DNA of 64,000 nucleotides from Mesotaenium endlicherianum. Taxonomy: Eukaryota > Streptophyta > Zygnematophyceae > Zygnematales > Mesotaeniaceae. The number at the start of each line of letters is the position of its first letter. The first letter of the stretch is position 1. The stretch is from assembly GCA_009602735.1 (NCBI GenBank), contig WELA01007091.1, positions 275,872 through 339,871 of the forward strand, read 5' to 3'. The notes beneath the pieces were generated by a model. That model did not search any database, was not told the DNA's origin, and saw only the letters and a list, made by a program, of their open reading frames with translations. Positions 63,638 to 64,000 of this stretch are shown here, piece by piece. The position numbers were made by a program, and so were the translations under genes.

Positions 63638-64000
63638 CTGAGCGTGCATACGAAGAGTGACACACGCACATGCACGCACGCACACATACGCACACGCGCA
63701 CACACAAAGGTGTTTGTTAAAGCAGGGGAGGCAAACAGGTTACGCTCAGAGAGATCCAAGAGGAGATGGGCTGGTAGGACAGCAGAAAGAGAAGCTCTGC
63801 GGCATGCTCGTAATCTGAACGTGAAATTATCCATCAGTGATATGAAGCATGCGCATGCACAGCGGCGCATACACACACTGCTGTGGCAAGCAACGGTATG
63901 GAGGGGGAGAGGAACAACAATTGGAAGGGCGCAAGGAAACGCAGAGAGAGAAGCGGAGAGAGGACAGACCAAGCAGCCGCAGCAGGGAGGACGCAATAGA
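63638..64000. other. Right edge, probable intron
   Basis: Upstream of the ATPase exon on the minus strand. Contains a CA-rich tract (63658-63708). No other exon recognised. Confidence 0.4.

Noticed and set aside
1-64000. CRISPR arrays, operons, bacterial promoters, rRNA or complete tRNA genes
   Set aside because: None seen. The gene structure is eukaryotic, no regularly spaced short repeats with unique spacers exist, and the only 5S-like and tRNA-like signals are short fragments inside LTR elements.

Overview
The window looks like nuclear DNA from the green lineage, most likely a charophyte-like or other green alga. No conserved marker gene fixes the species. The evidence is: sparse intron-containing genes with GT-AG (and one probable GC-AG) introns; Ty3/gypsy chromodomain elements primed by initiator-Met-like tRNA; a miniature LTR element (TRIM); an exon of a plant-type P-type Ca2+-ATPase; TTTAGGG-type motifs; and long (CT)n tracts in which every assembly gap falls.

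Layout. 1-3640 holds a truncated Ty3/gypsy element A (minus strand) whose 943-bp LTR abuts, and has apparently split, an F-box/LRR paralogue (3641-4919). 6152-15022 holds a structurally whole 8.9-kb chromodomain Ty3/gypsy element B with gag, protease, RT-RH-integrase-chromodomain and an extra 566-codon ORF, flanked by a GAAAA duplication. It sits inside a cytosine-5 DNA methyltransferase gene (minus strand, 16240 to 15023 and 6151 to 6022), within the LQGFP-type motif. 16957-19078 is a decayed coiled-coil/HIRAN gene. 20761-23021 is an unknown minus-strand gene split by a solo LTR. 24647-26362 is a second, decayed F-box/LRR paralogue. 28423-29794 is a HIRAN gene (minus). 30204-34928 is a CACTA/Plavaka-like DNA transposase gene with a 474-bp TRIM in its last intron. 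36.2-38.9 kb has coiled-coil and AT-hook exons. 40862-43550 is unknown gene U2A. 44.4-48.0 kb is a graveyard of Ty3 element C and a piggyBac-like scrap. 50955-52694 is an intact, very GC-rich F-box/LRR gene. 56321-58752 is U2B (minus), a paralogue of U2A with conserved intron positions. 59281-62426 is the best-preserved coiled-coil/HIRAN gene. One Ca2+-ATPase exon lies at 63539-63637.

How it fits together. Three small lineage-specific gene families each recur within 64 kb: F-box/LRR x3, coiled-coil+HIRAN x3 and U2 x2. Four independent LTR-type insertions hit coding loci: an F-box gene, the DNA methyltransferase, the unknown gene U1 and the transposase intron. Several decayed genes carry in-frame TAG where CAG is plausible, and the differences between the two TRIM repeats are all transitions, which fits decay by deamination of methylated cytosine. 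The most promising previously undescribed items are the coiled-coil/HIRAN family with a conserved intron inside the HIRAN fold, the U2 family, and the accessory ORF of element B.
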